Assembly (NCBI RefSeq): GCF_000420485.1
Contig: NZ_ATVA01000011.1
Coordinates: 62,001-126,000, forward strand
DNA: 64,000 nucleotides
Direction of reading: 5' to 3'
Origin: Paucidesulfovibrio longus DSM 6739
Lineage (GTDB): Bacteria; Desulfobacterota; Desulfovibrionia; Desulfovibrionales; Desulfovibrionaceae
The notes under the pieces are model-generated. The model did no database searches and had not been told where the DNA came from. It saw nothing but the letters and a program-made list of their open reading frames with translations. Position 1 is the stretch's first letter. Every line of letters starts with the position of its first letter. Shown in pieces: positions 25,928 through 34,515 of this stretch. Position numbers and translations under genes: made by a program.

Positions 25928-28456
25928 TCAGTCCGCAGGGTCCGGGGGCCATTCCTTTTGGGAGAGCGGCGGGGATTCCTCGCCCTGCGCTGGTTGCTGG
26001 CCGTTCGCGTTCCGACCGCCGTTGGCCGGAGGCTGGCCGGGCAGGGGGAATTCCACCAGCAGGCGCGTGCCTTTTCCCGGCAGGGATTGCAGATCGAATC
26101 GGCCGCCGAGCATGTCGGCGCGTTCGCGCATGCCGAGCAGCCCCATGCGCTTTTCGGAAAGCGCCTCCGTGGTCCGCAGCGCGGGGTCGAAGCCTTCGCC
26201 GTTGTCCTCGACGCGCAGGATCACGTTGGGATGGGAGGCCACCAGGCGCACCTTGACTTCGTCGGCTCGCGAGTGCTTGCGCACGTTGTTCAAGGCTTCT
26301 TGAAGAATTCTGAAGACATGGATGCCCGCATCCCCCTCGAGGCGGACATTGTCCATGCCCGCGGAGCTGAAGTCCACGCGCAGGCCGGTTGTCGCGCCGT
26401 AGCTGCGGCAGTAGTCCGCGAGGGTCTGCACGAGTCCGATCTGGTCGAGGCCGGAAGGGCGCAGGTCGTGGGCCATGTTGCGTACCGAGGCGATGGATTT
26501 GCCGAGGATGTCGGCGCAGCGCGTGGCCCGCTCCTGGGTACGCGGAGCCAGGCTGCCCTCGTCGTCGAAAAGCGTTTCAAAGGCGATCTTCAGGGCCGAG
26601 AGATCCTGGGCCACGTTGTCGTGCAGGTCGAGCGCCACGCGCCGTCGTTCGAATTCCTGGATCCGGATCAGCTCGCGGGAGAGAATCTTGCGATACTCCT
26701 CGGCGCGCTTGCGGTCCGTGATGTCGATCATGGACCCTTCGTAAAAGAGAACGTCGCCGCCGGTGCCCCGGACGGTCTTGGCGGTGCTTTCGACCCAGAT
26801 GATGGTCCCGTCCACGCGGCGCATCTGGAACTCAAAGGGTTCGGGCTTGTCGGTCTGCTCGACGTTGCGCCGGAACAGCTCCCGGTCCAGGGGATTGACG
26901 TAGGCCTGGGACGCGAGATCGACCATTTCGCTGACGCATTGGGCAGGGGAGGTGAATCCGAACATGTTGGCCATGGTCTTGTTGGCCGAGAGCAGCTGGC
27001 CGCTCGGAGTGGAGCGGTAGAGTCCCACCGTGGCGTTTTCGAAGAGGGTCCGGTACTTGGATTCGGCCCTGGCCAGGAAGGTCTGCTTTTCCGTGAGCCG
27101 GTCGGTCATGTCGTTGACCGCTTCGGCGAGTTCCGAAAGTTCGTCGTTCTGGCTGAGGTGCACGCGCGCGTCCATGTCGCCTCTGGCGACACGGCGGATC
27201 ACGTCGAGAATGCGGCGCACCGGGCTGAACAGGTTGCGCATGAAAAAGAACAGGGTCGTGGCGAAGCAGACGGGCAGGAGCAGGAGCGTCACCATCAGAA
27301 TGCTGCGCGTTGTGTCCACGCGGGCCTGGTCCAGGGCCTGGCGCGTGCGGTGCACCGAGGAGAGCAGCTCGTCCTCGGCGGCGACGTATCCCAGCCGCCA
27401 GTTCGTTGCAGGCAGGCGCTGAAAGGCCAGCAGGTAGGGTTCGCCGTCCAGCACCAGGGGCGCGATGCCTTCGTCTTCGGAGAGCATCCTCTTGGCCACC
27501 TGTCGGACCTGGATCGAGCTGGAGTCATTGAGCTTGTGGCGCAGAAGTTCGCCGGGCATGAGCTGCGTGTCCCGACCCAATCCGAAAAGGGCGAGCCGAC
27601 CGGCAGGAAAGGCGATGAGTTTGCCTTCCCCCGTGATCAGGAAGCTGAAGCCCGTGTCGCCGAGGCCCGCGAGCACTTTTCGGACCAGCCGCTGCACCGA
27701 GATGTCGATGCCCGTGGAGGCGAGAAAGCGCCCGTCCTTGCCGTAGGCGGGCATGCTCACCGTGACCACGAGCCCCTGCCCCATGGAGTCCTGGTAGATT
27801 TCGTTCCAGACCAGGCTCTTGGACGGATTGTGCTCGGGAGCCGCGCTGGTGAAGCAGATGTCGTCGCGAAAATCGTAGGTCTCGGGACGGGGCATGAAGT
27901 CCGCGTGGTGCACGTTCGGGAAATAGCGCGAATATCCGTCCGCCGTGATCGCCCAGGCGGCCACGGATCCGGCCGTGGAATCCTTGGCGTGGCGGAGGAG
28001 CGGGTCCACGTGCGAGAGGGCGTTGAATTCCTTGATGACCTTCGGGGTCACGGCGTCCGAATCCCAGTAGGTGCCGGAGGCGAGGCTGGAGTAGTCGTTG
28101 GTGAATACGCCGTTGACCGGATGTCGCTCTATCGTTTCCTTCTCGTTGAAATTCTTCGCACCGTAAAACTCTCTGTCGTCCAGGACGCGCCCCACGCCGG
28201 AGGCGATGAGCCGGGCCTCGCTTTCCGCCTGCTTGAAAACGGATTGGTAATGGCGGGCGCGCTCGGCGATGAGCGTGGTCAGGCCGTCGCGGGCCAGTGC
28301 GCGGATGTTCCGTTCGTTTTGCTCTGCGGAGAACTGACCGAGATCGTTGATTTGATCCAGGGAGACGAAGGCCACCAGTGCCGCCGTGGCCAGGATGGAG
28401 CCGAGAAGGACGAGGGAAAACCGGGTCCCAAGGCGCGAGAGCAGGGGTTTGAACAC
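25928..28456 (-). CDS. Membrane sensor histidine kinase, Cache-HAMP-PAS-HisKA_3
   Basis: The 842-residue kinase has an N-terminal helix (about 8-28), a large extracytoplasmic Cache region, a second helix (LLLLPVCFATTLFFF), HAMP, a PAS domain with the PAC tail, then a HisKA_3 dimerisation box (VALDLHDNVAQDLSALK, phospho-His in LHDN) and an ATPase domain (DNGEGFDP, GLLGMRERADMLGG). This NarX/DegS-type core normally signals to a LuxR-family response regulator, none of which is adjacent. The start is probably GTG 28456; a frame extending to 28957 overlaps the next gene and lacks similarity. The C-terminal tail is Pro/Gln-rich. The ligand of the Cache domain is unknown. Confidence 0.87.
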   Translation of the reverse strand: MFKPLLSRLGTRFSLVLLGSILATAALVAFVSLDQINDLGQFSAEQNERNIRALARDGLTTLIAERARHYQSVFKQAESEARLIASGVGRVLDDREFYGAKNFNEKETIERHPVNGVFTNDYSSLASGTYWDSDAVTPKVIKEFNALSHVDPLLRHAKDSTAGSVAAWAITADGYSRYFPNVHHADFMPRPETYDFRDDICFTSAAPEHNPSKSLVWNEIYQDSMGQGLVVTVSMPAYGKDGRFLASTGIDISVQRLVRKVLAGLGDTGFSFLITGEGKLIAFPAGRLALFGLGRDTQLMPGELLRHKLNDSSSIQVRQVAKRMLSEDEGIAPLVLDGEPYLLAFQRLPATNWRLGYVAAEDELLSSVHRTRQALDQARVDTTRSILMVTLLLLPVCFATTLFFFMRNLFSPVRRILDVIRRVARGDMDARVHLSQNDELSELAEAVNDMTDRLTEKQTFLARAESKYRTLFENATVGLYRSTPSGQLLSANKTMANMFGFTSPAQCVSEMVDLASQAYVNPLDRELFRRNVEQTDKPEPFEFQMRRVDGTIIWVESTAKTVRGTGGDVLFYEGSMIDITDRKRAEEYRKILSRELIRIQEFERRRVALDLHDNVAQDLSALKIAFETLFDDEGSLAPRTQERATRCADILGKSIASVRNMAHDLRPSGLDQIGLVQTLADYCRSYGATTGLRVDFSSAGMDNVRLEGDAGIHVFRILQEALNNVRKHSRADEVKVRLVASHPNVILRVEDNGEGFDPALRTTEALSEKRMGLLGMRERADMLGGRFDLQSLPGKGTRLLVEFPLPGQPPANGGRNANGQQPAQGEESPPLSQKEWPPDPAD

Positions 28457-28523
28457 GTTCTGGCTACTCCGGGGACGAATATAGCGTTGATCTAACAGTG
28501 AAAACAAGTGCTGTCCAGGCGGC

Positions 28524-28973
28524 TTACGGCAGCGGGGAGTCCTGGACCAGTTCTTTTCTGAGTACCGCGTAGAATCCGGCGAGCACGGCTTCGGCGGCGT
28601 CGTGGCGAAGGGAGGTGGGGCGGCGCGCACCGGACCATTCCACGACCTTCCGTGCGGCTTTGTCTGCGGAACGTTTAGCCGTCTTGCCGTCGATCCTTTC
28701 GCGCGGCAGAAGCAGCACCTCGCGCCATTGCTCGGCGCTGATCTGCATGGTTTCCATTCCAAGGGACGCGGCTTCGTCCAGCCATATTTCCGCGAAAACG
28801 CCTCCCCCTTCCACGACCAGCAGTTCCGGCGAATATTCCCGCAGCAGCCCGGCTGCGGCGCGCCGCAGCCGGGAGGCGCGGCCGAGGTTGTGGGAGCGGC
28901 ACCAGCGCAGCCGACCGTCCGGGCCGAACAAGGCCAGTCCGGTGCGCAGGCCCGCATCCACGGCGAGAATCAA
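28524..28973 (-). CDS. RuvC-like (RNase H fold) predicted nuclease
   Basis: The 149-residue protein has the layout of a RuvC-type resolvase fold: ILAVDAGLRTGLAL with D6 at the first strand, LLVVEGGG with E55 at the end of the fourth strand, and a C-terminal helix RHDAAEAVLAG with D125 and E128. These acidic residues are the expected metal ligands. The size is near that of RuvC, yet sequence similarity to RuvC itself seems low. It starts with TTG 28973 after GAGAGG and lies between a small membrane protein gene and the sensor kinase, all on one strand with gaps of 15 and 67 bases. Assignment is by motif only. Confidence 0.65.
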   Translation of the reverse strand: MILAVDAGLRTGLALFGPDGRLRWCRSHNLGRASRLRRAAAGLLREYSPELLVVEGGGVFAEIWLDEAASLGMETMQISAEQWREVLLLPRERIDGKTAKRSADKAARKVVEWSGARRPTSLRHDAAEAVLAGFYAVLRKELVQDSPLP

Positions 28974-28988
28974 GGTCGGCCTCTCGAA

Positions 28989-29201
28989 CTAATCGTCGTC
29001 GGAGCCGCCGGAATCAGCAGGGGTGTCCGGTTCCGGATCCATGCTGTCCGGAATCCCGTCGCCGTCCCGGTCGCCGTCGGCGCCCTGGTGATAGGTGCTG
29101 TAGTAGGCGGAGTTGTAGCTCCTGCCGCGGCGCTTCTTGGACCGCATGGCCAGCCAGATCAGTCCGATGACGACCAGAAGACCTATGAATCCTTCGCTCA
29201 T
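28989..29201 (-). CDS. Small membrane protein with calcium-binding-like acidic tail
   Basis: The 70-residue product has one N-terminal membrane helix (about 4-20, GFIGLLVVIGLIWLAM), a basic stop-transfer segment (RSKKRRGR) and a tail with GADGDRDGDGIPDSMDPEPD, the Asp-rich pattern of thrombospondin type 3 and similar calcium-binding repeats. The basic cluster would place the tail in the cytoplasm by the positive-inside rule, which is unusual for such repeats. ATG 29201 has GAGAGG. It is the first of a possible three-gene run with the RuvC-like protein and the sensor kinase. Confidence 0.65.
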   Translation of the reverse strand: MSEGFIGLLVVIGLIWLAMRSKKRRGRSYNSAYYSTYHQGADGDRDGDGIPDSMDPEPDTPADSGGSDDD

Positions 29202-29320
29202 GTGCCTCTCTCCTTGACGTGGTTCGGTCCCGGTGACGATATCTCGGATATCGCTTTGAAAGTACACGATAAGGGAAAAGACTGCCAGCGTCCGGGGAAT
29301 CGGGAGAATCCCCCGGAAGG

Positions 29321-29348
29321 AAAAGGCCGGGCTTTTCAGCCCGGCCTT
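29321..29348 (-). terminator. Terminator of the RND efflux operon
   Basis: AAGGCCGGGCT (29323-29333) and AGCCCGGCCTT (29338-29348) form a perfect 11-base-pair stem; on the minus strand it ends in TTTT. Confidence 0.85.
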
Positions 29349-29361
29349 GCATCATGATCCG

Positions 29362-29862
29362 TTATTCTTCCTTGCCGTTCAGCCCGTAGATGCGTGATCG
29401 CATCCGGAGAAGAATGCCATGGCACAGCGCGAGTTCCTTTTCCTCGAATCCTCCCAGCACTTCCTTTTCCACCTCGAAGCAGATTCGGGTAATGCTCTCC
29501 AGGAGTCTGTCGGCCTTGGGCAGCAGGCTGACGAGCTTGACGCGGCGGTCCTGGTCGGAAACCCGGCGGCGCACCCAGCCGTCCTTCTCAAGCTGATCCA
29601 GCGCCCGGACCAGTGTCGGTCCTTCCACGCCCATGCTCTCGGCGATTTCCTTCTGGGAAGCCTGGCCTCCGAAGAACTGCACGGACTTCAGGGCCATCCA
29701 GCGGCTGTTGCTCAGCCCCAGGGGGCGCAGGCGCTGGTCGAGCAGGGCGCGCCACTCGCGGGAGATTTCGTAGATGGTCAGGCCGAGGAGGTTCGAGCCC
29801 TCGCGCTTGCCCCATTCGATGCACTCCCGTCCGCAGCAGGCCGGCAGCTTTTCCGGGATCAT
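29362..29862 (-). CDS. MarR family transcriptional regulator
   Basis: The 166-residue winged-helix protein has the MarR arrangement: SQKEIAESMGVEGPTLVRALDQLEKDGWVRR followed by the wing SDQDRRVKLVSLLP. An N-terminal CCGREC pattern (residues 9-14) is unusual and could sense oxidants. ATG 29862 overlaps the stop of the RND permease gene, so it is the third gene of the efflux operon. The palindrome upstream of the first gene (34225-34242) is its probable operator, giving autorepression relieved by a ligand. Confidence 0.92.
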   Translation of the reverse strand: MIPEKLPACCGRECIEWGKREGSNLLGLTIYEISREWRALLDQRLRPLGLSNSRWMALKSVQFFGGQASQKEIAESMGVEGPTLVRALDQLEKDGWVRRRVSDQDRRVKLVSLLPKADRLLESITRICFEVEKEVLGGFEEKELALCHGILLRMRSRIYGLNGKEE

Positions 29863-32800
29863 TTGTCCTCGCCTCCGCCGCGCAGCCGTTCCGTGAGCCC
29901 GATGATCATCTTGAAGAAGGCCGGGATGAAGAAGGTGGCGATGAAGGTCGCTGCGAGCATGCCGCCGATGACGCCCGTGCCGATGGCGTGGCGCGAGGAC
30001 GCGCCCGCGCCGGAGCTGATGGCCAGCGGGACCACGCCGAGCACGAACGCCAGGGAGGTCATGATGATCGGCCGGAAGCGGAGGTGGGCCGCTTGGGCCC
30101 CCGCCTCCACGATGGAGAGTCCCTGCTTGTGCAGCTGGACCGCGAATTCCACGATCAGGATGGCGTTCTTGGATGAGAGGCCGATGAGCGTGAGCAGGGC
30201 GATCTGGAGGTAGACGTCGTTGGAGAGCCCGCGCATCCATGTGGCCGTGATCGCTCCGAAGAGCGCAAAGGGCACGACCATGATGACCGCCAGCGGCAAG
30301 GTCCATTTTTCATACTGGGCCGCCAGGATCAGGAAGACCATGAGCAGGCCGAGCAGGAAGATGTAGGTGGAGCTGTCTCCCGCGGAGATCTCCTGGTAGG
30401 CCGAGCCGGTCCAGGCCAGGGCGTAGTCCTGGCCGAGCACCTCGTCGGCCACGTCCTGCATGACCGCGAGGGCCTGTCCGGAACTGTAGCCGTCTGCGGG
30501 GCTGCCCATGATCTTGGCCGCCGGGAAGACGTTGTAGCGCTGCACGCTGTAAGGGCCGGTGGTCTGCTGCACGCTGACCAGGGCGCTGAGCGGGATCATG
30601 TCGTCGTCGTCCGAGCGCACGTAGACGCTGTTCAGGTCGCTGACATTGTCGCGGTAGTTCGATTCCGACTGGAGGTTGACCTGGAACGTCCGCCCCATCA
30701 GGTTGAAGTCGTTGACATAGCTTGAACCGAAGGTGGCCTGCATGGTCGTGAAGACCCGGCTGACGGGCACGTTCATGGCCTTGCAGCGTTCACGGTCGAG
30801 GTCGATGCGAAGCTGGGGCCAGTTGGCCGAGTAGGTCGTGGAGATGCGTCCCAGTTCAGGCCGCTTGGAGGCCGCGGCGATGAATTTCTGGGTCGCGTCG
30901 GCCAGGTCGGCGGCGCTGCCCCCGGAACGGTTCTGGATGTAGCCCTCGAAGCCGCCCGTGTTGCTCATGCCGTTGATGGCGGGCATGCCGAAGCAGAGCA
31001 CGTAGGCGTCGGTCACGGGGTAGCCCAGGCCGAAGACCTTCTTGACGAAGCTGAAGGAGCTGTGCTCCGCGCCGGGGCGTTCCTCCCAGGGCTTGAGCCG
31101 CACGAACATGGTCACGGTGCTGGACTTGTTCGTGCCGGAGAGCAGGTCCAGGCCGGCCAGGGAGATCAGGGTGTCCACCTCGGGCTGGGCCATGAGCTTT
31201 TTGGTCATGTCGTTCGCTACCGCTTCCGTCCGGCTCAGGGAGGAGCCGTCCGGGAGCATGGCGTAGGCGATGACGTAGCCCTTGTCCTCGTCGGGCACGA
31301 GTCCGCCGGGAACGTGCTGGAAAAGGCTCCAGGTGCAGCCGATGAGGGCGGCGAAGAGCAGCACGACCAGGAAGCCCCGCTTGAGCAGGAAGCGGACGCC
31401 CGCGGTGTAGCGGTTGGTGAGGCGGTCGAAGAAGACGTTGAACCACATCAGGGGCCGGGGCGGCGCGCCGTGCTTGTCGCGCAGCATCAGGGCGCAGAGC
31501 GCCGGGGTCAGGGTCAGGGCCACGATGCCGGAAATGACCACCGAGACCGTGATGGTCACGGCGAACTGCTTGTACATTTCTCCGGCCAGGCCGCCCATGA
31601 AGGCCACGGGCACGAACACGGCGCAGAGCACGAGCACGATGGCCACGATGGCCCCGGAGACCTCGTTCATGGCCTTGATCGTGGCTTCCTTGGGTGGAAG
31701 CTTGTCCACCCGCATGACGCGTTCCACGTTTTCGATGACCACGATGGCGTCGTCCACCACGATGCCGATGGCGAGCACGAGGCCGAACATGGTCAGGGTG
31801 TTGATGGAGAATCCGAGCATCTCCATGCCCGCGAAGGTGCCGATGATGGACACGGGCACGGCGAGCACGGGGATGACCGTGGCGCGCCAGTCCTGAAGGA
31901 AGAGGAAGATGATCAGGCAGACGAGCAGGAAGGCCTCGAACAGGGTCTGCCGGACCTCCTCGACGGAGATGCGCACGAAGGTGGTGGTGTCGTAGGGCAC
32001 CGTATATTTGATGCTTTCGGGGAAACGCTGGGCCAGTTCGTCCATCTTGGCGTTGACGAGCTCGGCCGTGGCCAGGGAGTTCGCTCCCGGAGCCAGATAG
32101 ATGCCCATGGCCACGGAGGGGTTTTCCTCGCGCTTGGAGGTCATGCCGTAGGACTTGGCTCCCAGTTCCACGCGGGCCACGTCCTTGAGGCGCAGGATGG
32201 TGCCGTCGGGATTGGCGCGCAGGATGATGTTGCTGAATTCCTCGGCGCTGGCGAGGCGGCCCTGGGTCGTGACCGTGTATTGCAGCTCCACGGGGGATGC
32301 CTGGGGCTGGGCGCCGATGGAGCCCGCCGCGAACTGGGCGTTCTGCTCCTGGATGGCGCTGGCCACGTCCGCCGGGGTCATGCCCAGCTGGGCCAGCTTG
32401 TCCGGCTGGAGCCAGACGCGCATGGAGTAGTCGCGCGAGCCGAAGACCGAGGCGTCGCCCACGCCGGGCAGGCGCTTGAGCTCGTCGATGATGTTCACGA
32501 GCGCGTAGTTGCTCATGTAGATCGTGTCGTAGCGGCCGCCCTCGGATTCCAGGTTGATGACCTCGAGCATGCTGGCCGACTTCTTGCGCACGGTGACGCC
32601 CTGGGCGCGCACCTCTTCGGGCAGGCTGCTCTCCGCGGCCTGGACGCGGTTGTTCACGTTGATGGTGTTCTGGTCGGGGTCCGTGCCCACCGCGAAGGTC
32701 ACGGTCATGCTCATGGTGCCGCTGTCCGCGCTGGTGGAGTTGATGTAGAGCATGTTGTCCACGCCGTTGATCTGCTGCTCCAGGGGCGCGGCCACGGTGG

Positions 32801-32978
32801 AGGCGATGACCTCGGCGCTGGCGCCGGGGTAGTTGGCCGAGACTTCGACCTGGGGCGGCACGATCTCCGGGAACTCCGCTATGGGCAGGTTCCAGAGGGA
32901 AATGCCGCCCGCGAGGCAGATGACCAGCGAGATGACCGTGGCGAAAATGGGTCGGTTGACGAAGAAGCGCGAGAACAT
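29859..32978 (-). CDS. RND multidrug efflux permease, AcrB/MexB (HAE-1) type
   Basis: The 1039-residue inner-membrane pump has normal HAE-1 length, with twelve membrane helices and two large periplasmic loops. The proton-relay aspartates in helix 4 are present (IGIVVDDAIVVIENV). The N-terminus FSRFFVNRPIFATVISL is family-typical. It forms a trimer that exports hydrophobic drugs with the adaptor encoded four bases upstream. No outer-membrane TolC gene is in the operon, so a channel encoded elsewhere must serve. The start has GGAGTAG. Confidence 0.95.
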   Translation of the reverse strand: MFSRFFVNRPIFATVISLVICLAGGISLWNLPIAEFPEIVPPQVEVSANYPGASAEVIASTVAAPLEQQINGVDNMLYINSTSADSGTMSMTVTFAVGTDPDQNTINVNNRVQAAESSLPEEVRAQGVTVRKKSASMLEVINLESEGGRYDTIYMSNYALVNIIDELKRLPGVGDASVFGSRDYSMRVWLQPDKLAQLGMTPADVASAIQEQNAQFAAGSIGAQPQASPVELQYTVTTQGRLASAEEFSNIILRANPDGTILRLKDVARVELGAKSYGMTSKREENPSVAMGIYLAPGANSLATAELVNAKMDELAQRFPESIKYTVPYDTTTFVRISVEEVRQTLFEAFLLVCLIIFLFLQDWRATVIPVLAVPVSIIGTFAGMEMLGFSINTLTMFGLVLAIGIVVDDAIVVIENVERVMRVDKLPPKEATIKAMNEVSGAIVAIVLVLCAVFVPVAFMGGLAGEMYKQFAVTITVSVVISGIVALTLTPALCALMLRDKHGAPPRPLMWFNVFFDRLTNRYTAGVRFLLKRGFLVVLLFAALIGCTWSLFQHVPGGLVPDEDKGYVIAYAMLPDGSSLSRTEAVANDMTKKLMAQPEVDTLISLAGLDLLSGTNKSSTVTMFVRLKPWEERPGAEHSSFSFVKKVFGLGYPVTDAYVLCFGMPAINGMSNTGGFEGYIQNRSGGSAADLADATQKFIAAASKRPELGRISTTYSANWPQLRIDLDRERCKAMNVPVSRVFTTMQATFGSSYVNDFNLMGRTFQVNLQSESNYRDNVSDLNSVYVRSDDDDMIPLSALVSVQQTTGPYSVQRYNVFPAAKIMGSPADGYSSGQALAVMQDVADEVLGQDYALAWTGSAYQEISAGDSSTYIFLLGLLMVFLILAAQYEKWTLPLAVIMVVPFALFGAITATWMRGLSNDVYLQIALLTLIGLSSKNAILIVEFAVQLHKQGLSIVEAGAQAAHLRFRPIIMTSLAFVLGVVPLAISSGAGASSRHAIGTGVIGGMLAATFIATFFIPAFFKMIIGLTERLRGGGEDK

Positions 32979-32982
32979 GCGA

Positions 32983-34185
32983 CTACTCCCCGCCCTCGGG
33001 CTTGGCTTCGTCCTTCTTGCCCTCGGCGGGAGCGGCCTTGCCGCCGTCCGCGGGCTGGTCCGGGGCGACGTTCACGGGAGTGCCCGGACGGACCTTGATG
33101 ACGCCCTCGCTGACGATGCGGTCGCCGGGCTTGAGTCCGGCCTCGACCACGAAGTCCTCGCCCACCTCGATGCCCAGGGTCAGGGGATGGGGCGTGGCCA
33201 CGTTGTCCTTGTCGAGCACGTAGGCGATGGGGCCTTGCTGGGTGAAGAGCACGGCCCGCTGGGGAACGAGCAGGGCCTGGTTGAGCACCGCGCCCTTGAC
33301 GAAGACGCGCACGTACTGGCCGGGCAGCACGATCATCTCCGGGTTGGGGAACTGGCCCCGCACGCGGATGGAACCGGTTTGCGGATCGACCTTGGTGTCG
33401 GAAAAGTTGATGAAGCCCTTGGGGGCATACATGCTGCCGTCCACGAGCCGCAGCTCCAGCGAGTAGCCCTCCTCCGGAAGGCTCATCTTGCCCTCGGCCA
33501 GCCAGCGGCGATTGCGCAGCGCCTCGGCTCCGGGCATGGAGAAGTTCACGTAGAAGGGATCAAGCTGGATGATGGTGGTCAGCACGCTGCTGTTGGCGAT
33601 GACCAGGCTGCCCTCGCTCACGGCCTCCTTGCTGGTCACGCCCGCGATGGGCGCGCGGACTTCGTTGTATTTCAGGTCGATGCGTGCGTCGCGGACCTTG
33701 GCTTCGGATTCCTGGACATTGGCAAGGGCCGTCTCGTAGGCGGTCACGGCGTCGTCGCGCTCCTGCGCGCTGATGGCTCCGTCCTTGTAGAGCTTGACGA
33801 TGCGGTCGCGCTCGCGCCGGGAGTTTTCCAGGGTGGCCCTGGCGCTGGCCAGGGTGCTCGCATACTGGGCGAGATTGGCGTCGGACTTTTCCGGGTCGAT
33901 GGTGAAGAGCAGGTCGCCCTCGTCCACGAAAGAGCCTTCCATGTATTTGCGTTCGAGCAGAATGCCGCCCGTGCGCGCGGTCACGTCGATCTCCCGTGCG
34001 CCCGCGGTCTGCCCCATGTACTCGAAGGTCAGGGGCTGGTCCTTGGGCTCCAGGGTCATGGCCTTGACCATGGGCGGGGGCATCTGCGCCTGCTGCTGGC
34101 CGTCTCCGCAGCCGGAAAGGGCGAGGCCGAGGGCCAGGAGCGACAGGAGGCCTAGACAATAAGGGCGGAGGCTGGTGATCTTCAC
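32983..34185 (-). CDS. RND efflux periplasmic adaptor (membrane fusion protein) lipoprotein
   Basis: The 400-residue AcrA/MexA-type adaptor starts with a lipoprotein signal whose lipobox LALSGC ends at residue 26. The lipoyl/barrel-sandwich hybrid, a helical hairpin (ARATLENSRRERDRIVKLYKDGAISAQERDDA region) and beta-barrel domains follow in normal order; the C-terminal tail is Lys/Glu/Pro-rich. The start is a GTG at 34185 with a weak GGGA site. It is the first gene of the adaptor-pump-MarR operon, downstream of a palindromic operator. Confidence 0.93.
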   Translation of the reverse strand: MKITSLRPYCLGLLSLLALGLALSGCGDGQQQAQMPPPMVKAMTLEPKDQPLTFEYMGQTAGAREIDVTARTGGILLERKYMEGSFVDEGDLLFTIDPEKSDANLAQYASTLASARATLENSRRERDRIVKLYKDGAISAQERDDAVTAYETALANVQESEAKVRDARIDLKYNEVRAPIAGVTSKEAVSEGSLVIANSSVLTTIIQLDPFYVNFSMPGAEALRNRRWLAEGKMSLPEEGYSLELRLVDGSMYAPKGFINFSDTKVDPQTGSIRVRGQFPNPEMIVLPGQYVRVFVKGAVLNQALLVPQRAVLFTQQGPIAYVLDKDNVATPHPLTLGIEVGEDFVVEAGLKPGDRIVSEGVIKVRPGTPVNVAPDQPADGGKAAPAEGKKDEAKPEGGE

Positions 34186-34224
34186 GTTTATTTCCCGATG
34201 AACTGAGCTGAGGGTTGTATGAAA

Positions 34225-34242
34225 TAATTAGCGTGCTAATTA
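34225..34242. promoter_or_regulatory. Probable MarR operator of the efflux operon
   Basis: TAATTAGC-GT-GCTAATTA is a perfect inverted repeat of 8-base arms, 40 bases upstream of the adaptor start. Its size and AT-rich half sites suit a MarR dimer, and the operon encodes one. Confidence 0.8.
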
Positions 34243-34449
34243 ATAGAAGAGCAGGGACTAACGCCGCGACGAAGGAATGTCAAGAGATGTGAACGCGAAG
34301 AAAGCTTGAATGAACCTGCCGATACGAAAGGATATTTCCGGTTTGCCGAAGAGCTGTGACGCGAACGGATGAGGAAATATCACAAGGCGCGGAAACGGAT
34401 GGCCGATGCGCAGGCCCCGCAGCTTGAACGGAGGAATATTGCCGGACGC
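34243..34449. other. Non-coding interval between metK and the efflux operon
   Basis: Together with the operator, about 270 bases separate the metK terminator from the efflux adaptor gene. The stretch is richer in A and T near the operator. Apart from the operator nothing else was recognised; short open frames on both strands show no ribosome site or family pattern. Confidence 0.5.
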
Positions 34450-34481
34450 AAAAAAAGGGCGGAAGCCGAAGCTTCCGCCCT
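34450..34481 (-). terminator. Terminator of panC-panD-metK
   Basis: GGGCGGAAGC (34457-34466), CGAA loop and GCTTCCGCCC (34471-34480) form a perfect stem followed on the minus strand by seven T residues. Confidence 0.9.
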
Positions 34482-34515
34482 GGATGGTCCGGGTCGGGCC
34501 GCAGCGCGGTCCGCT

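Noticed and set aside
28457-28957. Extension of the sensor kinase upstream to 28957
   Set aside because: It overlaps the RuvC-like gene in another frame and lacks similarity; the membrane helix starts at GTG 28456.
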